Assembly (NCBI GenBank): GCA_023450835.1
Contig: JAEXGM010000177.1
Span: 1 to 11,933, forward strand
DNA from: Bacillota bacterium
GTDB taxonomy: Bacteria > Bacillota > Clostridia > Lachnospirales > Lachnospiraceae
DNA length: 11,933 nt
Reading direction: 5' to 3'
In this document: positions 1-7,135 of the stretch, in pieces
How positions within the stretch are numbered: the first letter of the stretch is position 1
Layout of the letters: every line of letters starts with the position of its first letter
Notes under the pieces: generated by a model
The model's input: the letters and a program-made list of their open reading frames with translations, nothing else
Database searches by the model: none
What the model was told of the DNA's origin: nothing
Made by a program: the position numbers and the translations under genes

Positions 1-1010
1 TCAATTTGTTTGGTAAGAGCGGGAATGAAACTTGTAAAAGAGCTGTTGATAATAATGATATCAGGGTTATAGGCATTGAGCACGTTATTGATACAGATGC
101 CCATTAATTTAATAAATCGGTCAATGATTTCGAGAGCGTCCTTGTCGCCCTCTTCATAAGAAGAGACAAGCTGATCAAAAGCAGCACCATCCAATCCCTT
201 TTTAGCAGCAAAGTCATTTAGCAAAGCTCTTTCGGAAACATATTGTTCCAGACAGCCATGATTCCCGCAGGGGCATTCTTTTCCATCAATTTCAATGATA
301 GTGTGTCCGAATTCACCGGCTCTGCCGTTATATCCTGTATATAATTCGTTATGAATTAAAAGGCCCAGACCTATACCGGAGTGAACGCTGATATTTGCAA
401 TATTGGGGTAATCATGCATAAAAGTTCTTTCACCCAGAACAGATAGGTTTGCTTCGTTCTCCAGGTAAATCGGAGTATGAAAATATTCATTTAACCTGTC
501 TGCAAGATCATAGTCCTGTAAATTATAATATGGTGCAAATGAGACCTTATTGTCGTGAACTACACCATGTATCCCAAGAGAGATGCCTACCAGGCCATAG
601 GGGCTAGTGTCATTCTCAGGCTTTATAGAATCTATGACCTGTATCAGGGATTCCAGTATCGTATCCCTGGTCTTAGGAGTCTTCATCTGTTTTAACCGGC
701 AATTCTCGCCCTGCAGGTCCGTCAGCATAACAGACATGGTATCTACGCCTAAATCCACGCTGACAATATAGCCGGCCTTCCTTTGGAAGCTTAATAAAAT
801 TGGCTTTCTTCCAAAATCCGTATTGTCACAGCCTATTTCCTCCACCAGATTGCGCCCTATCAGATCTGCAACAATAGCAGAGATAGTTGCCTTTGTTAAA
901 CCGAGTATTTTCGAAATGTTTGCCCTGGAAATCGGACCTTGATTAATAATAGTTTCCAGTACCAGAGTGCTGTTAATATCACGTATAAGCTCTTTGCTTC
1001 CTGTAATCAT
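1..1010 (-). CDS. xylR: XylR, ROK-family xylose repressor (3' end cut by window edge)
   Basis: Reading the minus strand from the ATG at 1010 gives about 336 open codons running off the left edge; ROK repressors are usually about 380-400 residues, so only the C-terminal end is missing. Residues about 25-52 (GPISRANISKILGLTKATIS...) form the winged helix-turn-helix. The ROK zinc site is present: H236 in GHTIIEI, then C246, C248 and C253 in CPCGNHGCLEQY. The sugar-binding core includes VDLGVDTM and HSGIGLGL. The family binds operator DNA and is released by a sugar ligand. Its place, divergent from xylA, is the classic xylR/xylAB layout, so xylose is the inferred inducer. A ribosome site (AAGAGGG) lies about 9 bases before the start. 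Assignment to XylR rather than another ROK regulator rests mainly on context. Confidence 0.93.
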   Translation of the reverse strand, partial: MITGSKELIRDINSTLVLETIINQGPISRANISKILGLTKATISAIVADLIGRNLVEEIGCDNTDFGRKPILLSFQRKAGYIVSVDLGVDTMSVMLTDLQGENCRLKQMKTPKTRDTILESLIQVIDSIKPENDTSPYGLVGISLGIHGVVHDNKVSFAPYYNLQDYDLADRLNEYFHTPIYLENEANLSVLGERTFMHDYPNIANISVHSGIGLGLLIHNELYTGYNGRAGEFGHTIIEIDGKECPCGNHGCLEQYVSERALLNDFAAKKGLDGAAFDQLVSSYEEGDKDALEIIDRFIKLMGICINNVLNAYNPDIIIINSSFTSFIPALTKQI

Positions 1011-1184
1011 ATCGTATTCCCTCTTAAGGTATCATGTATTTTTAATCTTACCAGTTCTATTTGATGTAATTATTCTCAGTGCGCTCAGCTCAGGAAAATC
1101 TGCTTCACACAATACCTATACTAACATACTTGACTTAAGTTGAAAAGACTCAGGGGTGTTAATTTCGTGATAAACGTTAAAAAC

Positions 1185-1212
1185 TGTATAATAAATATAA
1201 AGTAAGTTCCAA
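1185..1212 (-). promoter_or_regulatory. Possible xylR promoter
   Basis: On the minus strand, TTGGAA (1212-1207) and TATACA (1190-1185) are separated by 16 bases. Both boxes depart from consensus, and the implied leader to the xylR start would be about 170 bases, so this is only a candidate. Confidence 0.3.
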
Positions 1213-1246
1213 TGCTAATTTCATTGTGACAGATGAATAAATCCGA

Positions 1247-1275
1247 TTGACAAGTGGAAGAAATACTGGTATGAT
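1247..1275 (+). promoter_or_regulatory. xylA promoter (sigma-A type)
   Basis: A perfect -35 box TTGACA at 1247-1252 and a -10 box TATGAT at 1270-1275 are separated by exactly 17 bases. Transcription would start near 1282, giving a leader of about 40 bases before the xylA start. The strength of the boxes suggests that control is by repression rather than activation. Confidence 0.85.
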
Positions 1276-1291
1276 AAATACATCGAATATA

Positions 1292-1306
1292 GTTTAGTTA
1301 TTAAAC
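1292..1306. promoter_or_regulatory. Candidate XylR operator (GTTTA-N5-TAAAC)
   Basis: An exact dyad GTTTA/TAAAC with a 5-base centre lies about 10 bases after the predicted transcription start and just before the xylA ribosome site. The flanking AGTTTA and AAACAAA resemble parts of the Bacillus XylR half-site (TTAGTTTGTT). A repressor bound here would block the promoter by roadblock or overlap. Binding is inferred. Confidence 0.5.
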
Positions 1307-1324
1307 AAAATGGAGGATATCAAT

Positions 1325-2644
1325 ATGGCTTATTTTGAAAAGGTTCAAAAAATCGAATTTGAAGGACCGGCTAGTACCAATCCGTTTTCTTTCAAGTACT
1401 ACAACCCTTCTGAAGTTGTTATGGGAAAGAGCATGAAAGAACAGCTTCGTTTTGCCATGTCTTACTGGCATACCTTTACCTATATGGGAAACGATCCTTT
1501 TGGTTCAGCAACCATGTTCAGACCCTGGGATAATCATGAGTGCTCCATGGAAGTAGCAAAGGAAAGAGTACATGCTGCTTTTGAATTTATGGAAAAAGCA
1601 CAGATTCCTTATTTCTGTTTTCATGACAGGGATATTGCACCGGAGGGAAAAGATCTTGCAGAGACCAATGCAAGACTGGATGAAATCGTTGCAATAATCA
1701 AAGAAGAAATGAAGCGTACCGGTATCAAATGCCTTTGGGGTACAACCAATGCTTTTGGAAATCCCAGATTCGTACATGGTGCAGGCACCTCCTGCAATGC
1801 AACTGTTTTTGCCTATGCGGCAGCTCAGATAAAGAAAGCAATTGAAATCACTAAGGAGTTAGGCGGAGAGAACTATGTATTCTGGGGCGGAAGAGAAGGT
1901 TATGAGACACTTCTTAACACCAATACGGAATTAGAGCTTGATAATATGGCAAGACTTCTTAAAATGGCTTGTAATTATGCAGAGCAGATTGGGTTTACCG
2001 GCCAGTTCTTGATTGAGCCCAAGCCCAAGGAACCTACAAAACATCAGTATGATACCGATGCGGCTACTGTAATGGCTTTCTTAAGAAAATATGATTTAAT
2101 GGATAAATTTAAATTAAATATCGAAGCAAACCATGCAACACTTGCTATGCATACCTTCCAGCATGAGCTGAATATGTGCCGTATCAACGGAGTTCTTGGC
2201 AGTGTAGATGCTAACATGGGAGATCCTATGCTTGGATGGGATACAGACCAGTTCCCTACCAATCTTTATGATACTACTCTTGCAATGTACGAGATTCTTT
2301 TAGGCGGCGGATTTACCAAGGGCGGACTTAACTTTGATTCCAAAGTAAGAAGAGGCTCCTTTGAAGAAGAGGATTTATTCCTTGCTTACATCGCAGGTAT
2401 GGATGCTTTTGCCAAGGGTCTGAAAGTAGCTGCTAAGTTATTAGAAGATGGCGTATTTGAAGACTTCAAGGATAATCGTTATGCCAGCTATAAAGAAGGC
2501 CTTGGTAAGGAGATTGTGGAAGGCAAGGCTGATTTTAAGACATTGGAAGCCTATGCACTTGCTAACGGAATAGCTCCTAATACTTCCGGAAGACAGGAAA
2601 TGTTAGAATCTATCTTAAATCAGTATATCTTAGAAACAAAGTAA
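1325..2644 (+). CDS. xylA: Xylose isomerase
   Basis: Interconverts D-xylose and D-xylulose in the cytoplasm, the first step of xylose use. The chosen start at 1325 gives 439 residues (MAYFEKVQKIEFEGP...), the usual group II length. An ATG five codons upstream at 1310 is part of the ribosome site (ATGGAGG, GGAGG at 1312-1316), so it is rejected. Active-site residues are at the standard group II positions: H100 and D103 in FHDRD, E231 and K233 in IEPKPKEP, E267 and H270 in IEANHA, D295 in VDANMGD, and D306 and D308 in GWDTDQFP. The C-terminal SGRQEMLESILNQY is typical of clostridial and thermophilic anaerobe enzymes. It is the first gene of the operon with xylB, divergent from xylR, and probably repressed by it. 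Nothing is missing or broken. Confidence 0.98.
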   Translation: MAYFEKVQKIEFEGPASTNPFSFKYYNPSEVVMGKSMKEQLRFAMSYWHTFTYMGNDPFGSATMFRPWDNHECSMEVAKERVHAAFEFMEKAQIPYFCFHDRDIAPEGKDLAETNARLDEIVAIIKEEMKRTGIKCLWGTTNAFGNPRFVHGAGTSCNATVFAYAAAQIKKAIEITKELGGENYVFWGGREGYETLLNTNTELELDNMARLLKMACNYAEQIGFTGQFLIEPKPKEPTKHQYDTDAATVMAFLRKYDLMDKFKLNIEANHATLAMHTFQHELNMCRINGVLGSVDANMGDPMLGWDTDQFPTNLYDTTLAMYEILLGGGFTKGGLNFDSKVRRGSFEEEDLFLAYIAGMDAFAKGLKVAAKLLEDGVFEDFKDNRYASYKEGLGKEIVEGKADFKTLEAYALANGIAPNTSGRQEMLESILNQYILETK

Positions 2645-2752
2645 AGAATAAGAATTTGAAAAAATGCGCAGAGTTTTTCCAACTCCTTGCTCAGGCATTA
2701 TTACAGGGAAGCCTGCGGAATACATGAGATTAGAATAGAAATAAACCAGACG

Positions 2753-2799
2753 AGGCTATTGCAATGGTGAAGTATGCCAGAAATAAATTGCAATAGCCT
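2753..2799 (+). repeat. 13-bp perfect inverted repeat between xylA and xylB
   Basis: AGGCTATTGCAAT (2753-2765) and ATTGCAATAGCCT (2787-2799) are perfect complements around a 21-base loop. It is followed by TTGAATAC rather than a T tract, so it is not a standard intrinsic terminator. It ends 13 bases before the xylB ribosome site. A role in mRNA stability or in setting the xylA:xylB ratio is inference; it could also be a regulator site. Confidence 0.75.
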
Positions 2800-2822
2800 T
2801 TGAATACAGAAAAGAGGTCGGT

Positions 2823-4304
2823 ATGCTGTATATTGGAGTTGATTTAGGCACCTCATCCGTTAAACTGCTGTTAATGGATGAAAAGGGGGTTATTAAAAAT
2901 ATTGTAACCAAGGAATATCCCATCAGCTTTCCAAGGCCCGGCTGGTCGGAGCAGAATCCTGAGGATTGGTTCTCTGGACTTATGGAAGGCCTGAAGGAGC
3001 TTGTAAGAGCGGAAGAAAAGAGCCAGGTAAAAGGTATCAGTTTTAGCGGGCAGATGCATGGAATGGTAATTCTTGATAAAGGGGATAAGGTAATCCGTCC
3101 CGCTATTTTATGGAATGACGGACGTACCGGTGAAGAATGTGACTATTTGAACGGCACCATAGGAAGAGAAAAAATATCTGCCTACACCGGAAATATGGCT
3201 TTGACAGGTTTTACCGCCCCGAAGCTTTTATGGGTGAAAAAACACGAACCGGAGAATTTCTCTAAGATTAGCAAGGTAATGCTTCCCAAGGACTATATTG
3301 CTTACTGCTTATCAGGGGTTCATTCCACAGATGTTTCAGATGCCTCCGGTATGCTGCTTTTTAACGTAAAGGAAAAATGCTGGTCCAGGGAAATGCTTGA
3401 TATTGTAGGGTTACAGGAAGCACAAATGGCAAAAGTGTATGAGAGTTTTGAGATAACCGGTACCTTGAAAGAGGATATTGCAAAGGAACTGGGATTTCCT
3501 TTGGCTTGCAAGATTATAGCCGGTGGTGGCGACCAGGCAGTGGCGGCAGTAGGAACTGGTACCGTAGGTTCGGGCATGTGCAATGTCTCGCTTGGAACTT
3601 CCGGGGTAGTATTTGTTGCCAGTAAGGATTACTCAGAAATCAAAGACAATGCCCTTCATGTGTTTGCCCATGCGGACGGCAAATACCATTTCATGGGGGT
3701 TATGCTTTCGGCAGCAGCTTCCAATAAGTGGTGGATGGATGAAGTGCTGAAAACCAAAGAATATTCCAAAGAACAGGAAGCTATTACGAAGCTTGGAAGG
3801 AACAATGTCTATTTCCTCCCTTATCTTATGGGAGAGAGAACGCCCCATAATAATCCGGATGCAAGAGGCACCTTTGTTGGTATGACCATGGATACTTCAA
3901 GAGAAGATATGACCCAGGCGGTACTGGAGGGTGTGGCCTTTGCGCTAAGGGATTCCTTTGAGATTATTAAGAATACAGGCCTTTCTGTTGAACGCATCCG
4001 TATAAACGGAGGAGGAGCGAAGAGTCCTCTCTGGTGCAGAATTATTGCCAATGTTCTGGGTGTAAAGGTTGACAAGATAAATTCCGAGGAGGGTCCGGCT
4101 TTTGGAGCCGCTATTTTGGCGGCGGTAGGCTGCGGCGAATACAAGACAGTGGAAGAAGCAGCCGGAGAGCTGATTCAGGTAACGGAAACCACCGAACCGG
4201 AAGAAGATATTGTGCGGCTTTATGATAAGAAATATGCTGTATTTAAAGAGATTTATCCCGCTTTAAAGCCCATATATAAAAGAATGGCAAAAGAGCAGGA
4301 TTAA
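2823..4304 (+). CDS. xylB: Xylulokinase
   Basis: Phosphorylates D-xylulose to xylulose 5-phosphate with ATP, feeding the pentose phosphate pathway. At 493 residues it has the usual FGGY-kinase length. The N-terminal half shows the ATP-site start YIGVDLGTSSVKLLL, then GWSEQNPEDW, SGQMHGMV, ILWNDGRT and LPKDYI. The centre shows AGGGDQAVAAVGTGTV, whose D237 is the expected catalytic base. The C-terminal half shows LPYLMGERTPHNNP, GVAFALRDSF, NGGGAKSPLW and GPAFGAAILAA. The start follows an AAGAGG ribosome site (2812-2817) with 5-base spacing. It lies 178 bases after xylA with a strong stem in the gap, is probably cotranscribed with it, and is followed by two terminators. Confidence 0.98.
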   Translation: MLYIGVDLGTSSVKLLLMDEKGVIKNIVTKEYPISFPRPGWSEQNPEDWFSGLMEGLKELVRAEEKSQVKGISFSGQMHGMVILDKGDKVIRPAILWNDGRTGEECDYLNGTIGREKISAYTGNMALTGFTAPKLLWVKKHEPENFSKISKVMLPKDYIAYCLSGVHSTDVSDASGMLLFNVKEKCWSREMLDIVGLQEAQMAKVYESFEITGTLKEDIAKELGFPLACKIIAGGGDQAVAAVGTGTVGSGMCNVSLGTSGVVFVASKDYSEIKDNALHVFAHADGKYHFMGVMLSAAASNKWWMDEVLKTKEYSKEQEAITKLGRNNVYFLPYLMGERTPHNNPDARGTFVGMTMDTSREDMTQAVLEGVAFALRDSFEIIKNTGLSVERIRINGGGAKSPLWCRIIANVLGVKVDKINSEEGPAFGAAILAAVGCGEYKTVEEAAGELIQVTETTEPEEDIVRLYDKKYAVFKEIYPALKPIYKRMAKEQD

Positions 4305-4340
4305 CCCGGGAACAAAGATGAACTGATAATAAAAATCTAA

Positions 4341-4396
4341 AAAGGCGATAAGACAAGGCCAAGGGAAAGCGGCTCTGTCTTATCGCTTTTTGTTTT
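4341..4396. terminator. Intrinsic terminator after xylB, probably bidirectional
   Basis: GCGATAAGACA (4345-4355) pairs perfectly with TGTCTTATCGC (4376-4386), with an inner GCC/GGC pairing, and is followed by TTTTTGTTTT. On the minus strand the same stem is followed by CTTTTTAGATTTTTA, so it may also end the convergent tetR-type transcript. Confidence 0.93.
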
Positions 4397-4400
4397 GGGA

Positions 4401-4424
4401 AAGTTCTCCTATGGAGAGTTTTTT
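4401..4424 (+). terminator. Second, tandem terminator hairpin
   Basis: TCTCC (4405-4409), loop TAT and GGAGA (4413-4417) can be extended by two wobble and two A-T pairs. The stem is followed by GTTTTTT (4418-4424). It is smaller than the first terminator and backs it up on the plus strand. Confidence 0.65.
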
Positions 4425-4458
4425 GAATCAAAGAGCTAACCTTTTAAAACTCAAATCG

Positions 4459-5031
4459 TTATATCCGGATAGAATTAGAATAATTGCATATAAAAATAAA
4501 ATTCTCTAATATGACAGCCATTTCTTCAGGAGATTTCCGTGCATTGTCGTTAAGCCACAGAATGAGAATCCGCATGAATCCTCCGGTGCTAAAGGCTAAG
4601 GCATATTGAATGCTTTCTTTCGAAAAGGGCACGTCCTTTCCTTTTACCTCATCAAAAGCCAGGGGCAGCAATTCGTCGACCTTTACAAGAAAAAGCGGCA
4701 GCAATTGGTGGCGGTTAACGATGACCAGAAAATCTTTATGCTTCTCCATCTGTGTAAAAAATACTCTGGCAATGCCAGGTAAAGATAAATCCTTCTGCTG
4801 CAAGATAAGGAACCTATACTCCAGCCAGATTCTATAGAAATAACCTTCCAGGATATCCTCCTTTGAAGAGTAGTTCCGGTAGAAAGTCCGCCTGGAAAGC
4901 CCGGCATGGTCTGTAATTTCCTGTATGGTGATTTCGTGATAATTTTCTGTGTGCATGAGCTTTAGCAGAGAATTCTCCAGCCATAGCTTTGATTGATTTG
5001 ATTTAAGATTTCCTTTGTTTTTATCCGGCAT
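4459..5031 (-). CDS. TetR/AcrR-family transcriptional regulator
   Basis: A 190-residue protein of the usual TetR size. The N-terminal DNA-binding domain contains the helix-turn-helix at about residues 34-54 (ITIQEITDHAGLSRRTFYRN), then the typical YSSKEDIL turn. The remaining all-helical part would be the dimerisation and ligand pocket and is not diagnostic; the ligand is unknown. Its start follows an AAAGGAAA ribosome site. The gene is divergent from the HXXEE membrane protein gene with a 133-base gap whose two promoters overlap, which points to control of that neighbour and of itself. It runs toward xylB and probably shares that operon's terminator. Confidence 0.92.
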   Translation of the reverse strand: MPDKNKGNLKSNQSKLWLENSLLKLMHTENYHEITIQEITDHAGLSRRTFYRNYSSKEDILEGYFYRIWLEYRFLILQQKDLSLPGIARVFFTQMEKHKDFLVIVNRHQLLPLFLVKVDELLPLAFDEVKGKDVPFSKESIQYALAFSTGGFMRILILWLNDNARKSPEEMAVILENFIFICNYSNSIRI

Positions 5032-5088
5032 ATATTTCCTTTCCCATCGTCACATAACTTCGGATTTGTAGCTATTCAGCCAAAACCA

Positions 5089-5116
5089 TTGACTCTGCTT
5101 CCATGCTTATTATAAT
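5089..5116 (+). promoter_or_regulatory. Promoter of the HXXEE gene
   Basis: TTGACT at 5089-5094 and TATAAT at 5111-5116, 16 bases apart. Transcription would start near 5123, giving a leader of about 40 bases. The -10 overlaps the -10 of the divergent promoter. Confidence 0.75.
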
Positions 5117-5137
5117 GGATATCATAAATCGACACAA
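5109..5137 (-). promoter_or_regulatory. Promoter of the TetR-type gene
   Basis: On the minus strand TTGTGT (5137-5132) and TATAAT (5114-5109) are 17 bases apart. The two divergent -10 boxes interleave in ATTATAAT (5109-5116), so only one polymerase can bind at a time. Confidence 0.6.
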
Positions 5138-5144
5138 CTGTGAC
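5131..5144. promoter_or_regulatory. Candidate TetR-type operator
   Basis: GACACAACTGTGAC is a 14-base near-palindrome with one arm mismatch and a non-pairing two-base centre. It covers the -35 box of the regulator's promoter and lies just past the start point of the HXXEE transcript, so one bound dimer could affect both directions. Binding is inferred. Confidence 0.45.
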
Positions 5145-5164
5145 AATGAATGGAGGAAAAAATA

Positions 5165-5725
5165 ATGAATACTATGAGTTTTATCGTTTGGATGCTGCCG
5201 GTTATCTTTATGCTTCATGATTTTGAAGAAATTATTATGGCGGAAGTATGGGGAAAACGTTATAAGAAGAGAATTAATACGGTCTGGCCCAAAAGGCAGC
5301 CCTTTGGCCTGAATTATATACAGCACTGCCATACACCGACCTTTTCAATCGGAGTGGAAGTGGAATTCGTGCTTTTCACGGTTATCAGCCTGCTTTCTGT
5401 GATTTTTCAAAATTATTTTATTTGGTATGGAGCTTTCTTGGGAGTGGTAATACATATGATAATCATTCATGTGTCAATCTGCTTTCAGTTTAAAAACTAT
5501 GTACCGGGAGTTATCACCTCAATTATATTTCTGGGACCAAGTATCTGGTTTTTATATAAGGCGGAAGAGATTGTGCATTACAGAGGCGGGACAGTTGCAT
5601 TAGCCTGCCTGCTTGGAATTGCTTTGATGATGATTATTATACCGCTGCTTCATAAATTAATGGCTTTCTGGTCCCAATGGCTTTATAAATATTCGCAAGT
5701 CTCCGGGAAGGATGAAAGGAATTAG
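5165..5725 (+). CDS. HXXEE-domain membrane protein of unknown function
   Basis: The start at 5165 gives 186 residues; an ATG at 5150 overlaps the ribosome site (GGAGG at 5152-5156) and is rejected. The family-naming motif is H18-D-F-E21-E22 in MLHDFEEI at the end of a first hydrophobic segment. Further hydrophobic segments lie at about 65-82, 86-107, 114-131 and 143-162. Other conserved-looking polar residues are H54 and H56 in QHCHTP, H97, H102, Q108, and P114, G115 and T118 in YVPGVITS. The buried His/Glu pattern suggests metal or proton handling, or an integral membrane enzyme, but no function is established to my knowledge. It is probably controlled by the divergent TetR-type regulator, a common pairing for this family. 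The gene appears complete. Confidence 0.85.
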   Translation: MNTMSFIVWMLPVIFMLHDFEEIIMAEVWGKRYKKRINTVWPKRQPFGLNYIQHCHTPTFSIGVEVEFVLFTVISLLSVIFQNYFIWYGAFLGVVIHMIIIHVSICFQFKNYVPGVITSIIFLGPSIWFLYKAEEIVHYRGGTVALACLLGIALMMIIIPLLHKLMAFWSQWLYKYSQVSGKDERN

Positions 5726-5747
5726 AACGGTAAATCATACAGCACCT

Positions 5748-5776
5748 TTGATATGTTAACTGACGGTTAATATAAT
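5748..5776 (+). promoter_or_regulatory. Promoter of the XRE regulator gene
   Basis: TTGATA (5748-5753) and TATAAT (5771-5776) with exactly 17 bases between. The predicted leader before the start at 5872 is about 90 bases. A second TATAAT at 5804-5809 has no convincing -35 box. Confidence 0.75.
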
Positions 5777-5791
5777 TAATGTAAGTTAACT
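5755..5791. promoter_or_regulatory. Operator-like dyads within and after the XRE promoter
   Basis: TTAAC (5756-5760) and GTTAA (5766-5770) form a dyad with a 5-base centre inside the -35/-10 spacer. TTAAT/ATTAA (5767-5779) spans the -10. The heptamer GTTAACT occurs at 5755-5761 and again at 5785-5791, exactly 30 bases apart, about three helical turns. This is the arrangement expected of an autoregulated promoter, with the downstream XRE protein as the natural candidate. Confidence 0.5.
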
Positions 5792-5871
5792 ATAAATCCA
5801 TTGTATAATAAAAATAAAAGCTTTAAAATAGGTTACAAGAGGTAAACAGATTCCTATGAAAAGGAGCTTTT

Positions 5872-6987
5872 ATGGATACTGTCAATATTGGAAAAATAAT
5901 ATTAGAGAAACGTAGGGCAAAGGGAATTACCCAGGAGGAGCTGGCAGGCTATTTGGGAATATCAAAACCTGCAGTTTCCAAATGGGAGTCCGGACAGAGT
6001 TATCCGGATATTCTGTTATTGCCTGTTCTGGCTTCATATTTTAACATTTCGGTAGATGAACTGATTGGATATGAGCCCGGTATGACAAATGAGGATGTAC
6101 GGAAGCTCTACCACCGCCTGGCGGAGGATTTTGCGAAAAAGCCTTTTGAAGAAGTGTATGCAGAATGTGAAGGATTCCTCAAGAAGTATTATTCCTGCTG
6201 GTATCTGCAATATCAGATTGGGATATTATATCTGAATCACTGCACCCTTGCAGTAAAACCTGAAAGGATAGAAGAAGTGCTCCAAAGGGTAATTGTGATA
6301 ATGGAGCTGGTAGAGCACGGCAGCGAGGATATCAGTCTGGCCAAGCAGGCAAGACAGCTAAGAGCCTATTGTTATCTTTGCCAGCAAAAACCTGCGGAAG
6401 CCATCGAGGTATTAGAAAACTTAAGTGAACCCTTAATACAGACAGAATCGCTTCTGGTAAAAGCCTATCAGATGAAGGGCGATAAGAAGAAAGCAATGGA
6501 ATACCTGCAAGGTCATGCTTTTACCAACTTAAATGGCTTGCTGGGTACTGCGGTGGACTTCTTTCAGTTATATGCGGACCAGCCCGAGCGGATGGACCTG
6601 TACTACGATATCTTCATAAATTTGATAGAGATTTTTAAGACGGAAGAGTTGTTTCCCGGAGGACTCTATGCAATTTATCTGGCGGCGGCAGCTACCTATA
6701 TTGCGCAGGATAGAAAGGATAAGGCAATGGATGTACTGGATAAATATGTGGATTTGGCAAGGCGTACCTTAGGAAATGATTTTACGCTCCATGGAAGCAG
6801 TATATTTGATTGCCTGGACAGCTATCTGACAACGATTGATGCACAGACCAAGGCTCCCCGCAGCGGTGAAGTAATTCGAAGAGATATTAAGAATATTATT
6901 TCAGATAACCCTGTTTTTTCTGTATTGGAGAAAGAGGAACGCTTTCAGAAGATTAAGAGGAGTCTGCAGGAAATACAAAATCTATAG
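5872..6987 (+). CDS. XRE-family regulator with helical-repeat C-terminus
   Basis: A 371-residue protein. Residues about 7-62 form a Cro/C1-type helix-turn-helix: RRAKGITQEELAGYLGIS, then KPAVSKWESGQSYPD and the typical tail YFNISVDELIGYEP. The remaining ~300 residues are mainly helical, with stretches such as QARQLRAYCYLCQQKPAEAI, LLVKAYQMKGDKKKAMEYL and AAAATYIAQDRKDKAMDVL, which look like TPR-type helical pairs; these often sense a peptide or protein partner. No enzymatic motif is visible. AAGGAG (5861-5866) gives a good ribosome site. It lies 148 bases before the small membrane protein/ABC transporter genes on the same strand and probably controls them; such regulator-transporter sets often answer to antimicrobial peptides or envelope stress, which is inference here. 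Confidence 0.88.
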   Translation: MDTVNIGKIILEKRRAKGITQEELAGYLGISKPAVSKWESGQSYPDILLLPVLASYFNISVDELIGYEPGMTNEDVRKLYHRLAEDFAKKPFEEVYAECEGFLKKYYSCWYLQYQIGILYLNHCTLAVKPERIEEVLQRVIVIMELVEHGSEDISLAKQARQLRAYCYLCQQKPAEAIEVLENLSEPLIQTESLLVKAYQMKGDKKKAMEYLQGHAFTNLNGLLGTAVDFFQLYADQPERMDLYYDIFINLIEIFKTEELFPGGLYAIYLAAAATYIAQDRKDKAMDVLDKYVDLARRTLGNDFTLHGSSIFDCLDSYLTTIDAQTKAPRSGEVIRRDIKNIISDNPVFSVLEKEERFQKIKRSLQEIQNL

Positions 6988-7041
6988 CCGTTATTTGCAT
7001 AAGGTTTTATAACAGGGGTATCTGTAATAAATAAAATAAAT

Positions 7042-7051
7042 CAGCCGGCTG
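7042..7051. repeat. Perfect 10-base palindrome
   Basis: CAGCCGGCTG is self-complementary and stands out as GC-rich in an AT-rich gap. It lies just before the candidate promoter of the next gene. It could be a protein site; it is too short and loop-less to be a terminator. Confidence 0.4.
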
Positions 7052-7055
7052 TAAA

Positions 7056-7085
7056 TTGCTGCATGAAACTAACAGTTAGTATATT
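7056..7085 (+). promoter_or_regulatory. Candidate promoter of the transporter genes with embedded dyad
   Basis: TTGCTG (7056-7061) and TATATT (7080-7085) are 18 bases apart. Inside the spacer and touching the -10 is an exact dyad ACTAAC-A-GTTAGT (7068-7080). A regulator bound there would block the promoter; the XRE protein encoded upstream is the obvious candidate. The boxes are imperfect, so read-through from the XRE promoter may also contribute. Confidence 0.5.
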
Positions 7086-7135
7086 TTTAAACATCGGGTA
7101 TGCAGTGACTTACTGGGCTAGAAAGAGGTAAATAA

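Larger units (their letters stand above)
1011..1324. other. xylR-xylA divergent control region
   Basis: Gene-free stretch of 314 bases between the two divergent starts. It holds the xylA promoter and operator candidate, a weaker xylR promoter candidate, and an 8-base palindrome ACTTAAGT near 1134. A sequence around 1170-1183 (ATAAACGTTAAA) loosely resembles a catabolite (CcpA) site but has about three mismatches to the usual consensus, so it is not called. The rest is AT-rich with no convincing small gene. Confidence 0.7.

Noticed and set aside
1165..1185. Catabolite-response (CcpA) site upstream of xylA
   Set aside because: ATAAACGTTAAA keeps the central CG, but about three consensus positions fail, including the outer TG and CA.
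1310..1324. Earlier ATG for xylA at 1310
   Set aside because: It lies in ATGGAGG, the ribosome site itself. The ATG at 1325 has correct spacing and yields the family's usual N-terminus and active-site numbering.
1505..4144. Antisense open frames of about 60-110 codons over xylA and xylB
   Set aside because: They have no ribosome sites or recognisable domains and mirror strongly conserved genes on the other strand, so they are shadows.
5150..5164. Earlier ATG for the HXXEE gene at 5150
   Set aside because: Same situation: ATGGAGG contains the ribosome site, and the ATG at 5165 has 8-base spacing from it.
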